The position numbers and the translations under genes were made by a program. From NCBI GenBank assembly GCA_964550165.1, contig CAZJYC010000024.1, positions 1 to 33,697 of the forward strand: a stretch of 33,697 nt of DNA, in the 5' to 3' direction. The stretch comes from CAZJYC01 sp964550165. GTDB taxonomy: Bacteria; Acidobacteriota; Aminicenantia; Aminicenantales; Aminicenantaceae. Under the pieces are notes generated by a model that was given only the letters and a program-made list of their open reading frames with translations, searched no databases and was not told the DNA's origin. Positions 31,264 to 33,697 of the stretch are shown in pieces (the first letter of the stretch is position 1; every line of letters begins with the position of its first letter).

Positions 31264-33425
31264 GAAACAACCTCTTCATCCTTAAATAGAGTTCTGCCTT
31301 TTTGTCTTATCGGCAGCAATATGGAAAACGCGGTCCCTTTATTCACTTCGCTTTTCACTGAGATGTGCCCGCTGTGATTTTTTATGTAGCTCAGACTGAT
31401 GCTCAGGCCCAATCCCGTCCCCTGACTCTTTTTGGTCGTGAAGAAAGGATCGAATATTTTTTTCATGTTCTCTGGAGGTATGCCGACTCCTGTATCCGAG
31501 ATGTCGATCTGGACAAAATCTTCAAACTTAACCTTGGAGGCGGCCACCAGGAGCTCCCCTCCGTTGGGCATGGATTGCGCCGCATTGATGAACATATTGA
31601 TCAAGACCTGCCTGATCTGGTTCAAATCCGCAGTGATTTGAGGAAGAGATTTAGGAAGGCTTTTCTCGATTTTAACTTTTCGGAAGATGGGCTGATGGCT
31701 TAAGAAAGAGAGAATCTCGTCGATCAGCTGGTTGATGTTGACCTTGGTGAACTGCGGCGGGGATGGCCGGGCAAAATTGAGCAGGCCCCGGATTGTCTCA
31801 GAGATCCTGTAGACATTTTCGAGCACAAACTCAACATCTTCCTTTTGTTTCTCGCTCTTGGCTTCTTCTCGAAGGATCTCCAGGTAAGACGAAATCCCTA
31901 AGAGAGGATTGTTGATTTCGTGGGCTGCGCCCAAAGCGAGCTGGCCGAGAGCGGAGAGTTTCTCGTATTCAGCCAATTGTTCTCGCAGCCTCTTCCTTCC
32001 TGTGATGTTCTCGATGAGAAGCGTAACGCCCGTGATCTGTCCTTTGCCTTTTTCGATCGGGAAAAAGGAAAGGCTGAAATATTCTTCGCCTTTGCTGTGC
32101 GCGATTCTTTTCTCTTCAATTTGATAAGGCCTGCCGGTCAAGATTGTTTTTTCAAAGGCAAATTCTATATCTTTATCATTGAGCCAGGATATGCTCGAAA
32201 AAACATCCTGACCCTCTTTGATCCCTTCCATGTGGAATAAATTGACGAACTCTCTGTTGTAATGGGTTATTTTGCCGGAACAGTCCAGCCCGATAACGCC
32301 CAAGGAAATGCTATCGATGAGACTGCGGATGTATTCCTCGGAAAGCCTCAACTCTCGAGCCAACTGCTCGCTCGCTTTGACTTCTCTTTCCAATTCAATA
32401 TTCACCGCATCCACTTCTTTTTTCTTAGCGTGGGATTCGTCTAAGGCTTTCTCAAGTTCTCTCGTTAACTTCCGAAGGAGTGACGTTATCCTCCGCGAAT
32501 AAAGGTTTGAAATGATGACCAGAAGAAGAAAAAAAGGGGTGAAGACTAAAAGAATAATCCGATTCACTTCCCGAACCGGCAGCAATGCTTCTTTTAAATC
32601 CATCTCGGAAACAAGATATAAATTGGCCTGAGGCAGTTTTTTATAAGCGCAAAGAACTTTCTGTCCCCGGTAATCGAGATGGGTTTTGATCCCATTTTCG
32701 CCTGTATGAGGATTGCTCTCTTTCTCATAAAAGCCTTTATCGACCAAAGGCTTCCCGCCCAGCTTTGTCGGCGAAAGAAGCGTGCCCGCGCCGTCCACCA
32801 GGAATAGCTCGCTCGTTTTGGCCATTCTTAGGTCAAAAAGAAGATTGTAAAAATCTTCCAGATTCAAAGAAGCTGCTAAAACACCGATGATCTGGTTGGA
32901 TTTGTTCAGCAGAGGATGGGAGAGAATCATCACTGAACTCTTCAGGAGGTCGGAATAAAATATGCCGGAATTGTATGGTCTCCCCATTTTTGAAACCTTA
33001 AAATATTCCCTGTCCGCAATGTTGCCCGCAATCTTCCTGTTTATGGAAAGGACAATACGGCCTTCTAAGTCCGCTATGTTGACGAAGTTAAACCATTTCT
33101 TCTCATGGATAAGCGATTCCAGAAGGGAGGAGAACCTTGAGACTTCCTCGATGCCCTTCAAATCCACTCTGGAGAGCGATTTTAAATCGCTCCCCCTGTC
33201 CTGAAGGAAGACATTTATCGTTTTTGCGTTTTCTTCAACCGTGTCAGAGAGGCGGTTGTAGACTTGATTCTTGATGAGAGAGGATGTTTCATAATTGACT
33301 ATAAAAAAGAGGAGCAAGAAAGGGCTAACAAAAAGAATCAGGTTGAGAAGGGTATTGCGCAAGGTTAGTTTTTTATAATAGCCCTCTTTCTCCGCGTGAC
33401 TCGAATTCTCATCGAATGTTTTCAT
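31260..33425 (-). CDS. Membrane sensor histidine kinase (dCache-PAS-HisKA-HATPase)
   Basis: The 722-residue kinase has TM1 at about 25-47 (LNLILFVSPFLLLFFIV), a long periplasmic sensor to about 300 with double-Cache features (VNIADLEGRIVLSINRK, ANLYLVSEMDLKEAL), TM2 (IILLVFTPFFLLLVIISNLY), a coiled coil, PAS (SLIDSISLGVIGLDCSGKITHYNREFVNLF), HisKA with H502 (GAAHEINNPLLG) and HATPase (NAAQSMPNGG, DTGVGIPPENM, GTGLGLSISLSYIKNHSG). It should phosphorylate the NtrC-type regulator whose start overlaps its stop (ATGA). dCache sensors commonly bind amino acids or organic acids, which would fit control of gdh. The frame stays open upstream to 33680, but that part overlaps a dispersed repeat and lacks family character, so the ATG at 33425 is chosen. 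Confidence 0.92.
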   Translation of the reverse strand: MKTFDENSSHAEKEGYYKKLTLRNTLLNLILFVSPFLLLFFIVNYETSSLIKNQVYNRLSDTVEENAKTINVFLQDRGSDLKSLSRVDLKGIEEVSRFSSLLESLIHEKKWFNFVNIADLEGRIVLSINRKIAGNIADREYFKVSKMGRPYNSGIFYSDLLKSSVMILSHPLLNKSNQIIGVLAASLNLEDFYNLLFDLRMAKTSELFLVDGAGTLLSPTKLGGKPLVDKGFYEKESNPHTGENGIKTHLDYRGQKVLCAYKKLPQANLYLVSEMDLKEALLPVREVNRIILLVFTPFFLLLVIISNLYSRRITSLLRKLTRELEKALDESHAKKKEVDAVNIELEREVKASEQLARELRLSEEYIRSLIDSISLGVIGLDCSGKITHYNREFVNLFHMEGIKEGQDVFSSISWLNDKDIEFAFEKTILTGRPYQIEEKRIAHSKGEEYFSLSFFPIEKGKGQITGVTLLIENITGRKRLREQLAEYEKLSALGQLALGAAHEINNPLLGISSYLEILREEAKSEKQKEDVEFVLENVYRISETIRGLLNFARPSPPQFTKVNINQLIDEILSFLSHQPIFRKVKIEKSLPKSLPQITADLNQIRQVLINMFINAAQSMPNGGELLVAASKVKFEDFVQIDISDTGVGIPPENMKKIFDPFFTTKKSQGTGLGLSISLSYIKNHSGHISVKSEVNKGTAFSILLPIRQKGRTLFKDEEVVS

Positions 33426-33435
33426 ACCATCAACA

Positions 33436-33464
33436 ATTCTATCAGTAAAAAATGGCCCAGGCAA
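33436..33464 (-). promoter_or_regulatory. Candidate sigma-70 promoter for the kinase-activator operon
   Basis: On the - strand TTGCCT (33464-33459), 17 bases, then TAGAAT (33441-33436). The start would be only a few bases before the ATG at 33425, giving a nearly leaderless message. This is unusual, so support is modest. Confidence 0.35.
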
Positions 33465-33469
33465 CTTTT

Positions 33470-33511
33470 TCAAGAGCGAACTCCAAAGGCTAAATCTGCT
33501 ATGGTCGCTAC
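33470..33511 (+). repeat. Dispersed repeat, family B, copy 2
   Basis: Matches 27884-27925 at 38 of 42 bases in the same orientation, without gaps. It lies upstream of the kinase-activator operon, just beyond the candidate promoter. Confidence 0.7.
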
Positions 33512-33634
33512 AGCGGTTTCCCGCCCCTTCATGTAGAATAATATGACGGATTTGGAAATACTTGCTGAAATGGAGAGCTCTTTCTTCTCCAGCACTGAGT
33601 AAGCATCTTTTTTTCCGTGAAGGCCTATGATGAT

Positions 33635-33661
33635 AAAAGCCAACTCTAACAGAGCTGGTTT
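33635..33661 (-). terminator. Probable terminator of a - strand gene beyond the window
   Basis: On the - strand CCAGCTCT and AGAGTTGG pair (one G-U) around GTT, followed by CTTTTAT. The wobble pair is stable only in the - strand transcript, pointing to a gene whose 3' end lies just outside the right edge. Confidence 0.45.
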
Positions 33662-33697
33662 CCGTCCCTCCGAAGCCCATGGTGGTGGGTGGGAGGG

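Noticed and set aside
33426..33680. N-terminal extension of the dCache kinase frame to an ATG at 33680
   Set aside because: The extension crosses the family B repeat, shows no kinase or membrane features, and the ATG at 33425 starts just before the first membrane segment.
33680..33697. G-rich run at the right edge as a G-quadruplex
   Set aside because: It is too short and cut by the window edge to judge.
1..33697. CRISPR arrays, tRNA or rRNA genes, transposases and integrases
   Set aside because: No regularly spaced repeats, cloverleaf-like sequences, rRNA or recombinase motifs were recognised on either strand.

Overview
The window reads as about 33.7 kb of chromosome from a diderm, anaerobic, H2-metabolising and amino-acid-using bacterium, with nearly every base assigned to intact genes. 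The diderm call rests on an OprP-like outer-membrane porin and a Tat-exported protein. The anaerobic call rests on hydrogenase maturation genes, a heterodisulfide-reductase (Hdr) module and Fe-S-rich proteins. The combination resembles uncultured Aminicenantota or Desulfobacterota-type genomes, but no rRNA or reliable marker is present, so this placement is a guess.

Left part (1-12256, all + strand): the 3' end of a HycI-type hydrogenase maturation protease is followed by a hairpin and a near-consensus sigma-54 promoter (about 573-590). Then come two single-domain response regulators, hdrC, hdrB, a very large hdrA with a GltD/NfnB-like NAD(P)H:FAD domain inserted in it, and a receiver-histidine kinase. 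After a hairpin and a dispersed repeat there follow a second hydrogenase maturation protease, hypB, hypA and a large (115-kDa type) NAD-glutamate dehydrogenase. Together this suggests regulated electron transfer between H2, ferredoxin, NAD(P)H and a thiol/disulfide-type acceptor, tied to glutamate oxidation. The hydrogenase structural genes themselves must lie outside the window.

Middle (12257-19303): a Tat-exported, Fe-S-type aldo/keto reductase lies between two near-identical 70-bp direct repeats, one of which is the 3' end of pstB. On the - strand follow pstB, pstA, pstC, pstS and the porin (reading right to left: porin-pstS-pstC-pstA-pstB), preceded by an Rrf2 regulator with three cysteines. 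The 8-bp palindrome AGTCGACT occurs in the spacer of the porin promoter and, extended to 12 bp, just upstream of the Rrf2 start. This points to Rrf2 control of an oxyanion/phosphate uptake operon.

Right-centre (19493-25505, + strand): a three-gene cluster encodes a Cache-HAMP histidine kinase, a response regulator fused to a GcvH-like (lipoyl-carrier fold) domain, and a 1068-residue HEAT / P-loop / WD40 protein. This is the best candidate for an undescribed signalling system in the window.

Right end (25782-33425, - strand): clpP-clpX under a sigma-70 promoter, then a two-gene operon (87-residue unknown plus glutamate dehydrogenase) with its own sigma-54 promoter and repeated upstream inverted repeats. 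Immediately upstream are an NtrC-family activator (with GAFTDA in place of GAFTGA) and its dCache-PAS histidine kinase. The layout suggests that this two-component pair drives the gdh operon. Dispersed repeats recur in three intergenic regions. No tRNA, rRNA, CRISPR array, transposase or integrase was seen.
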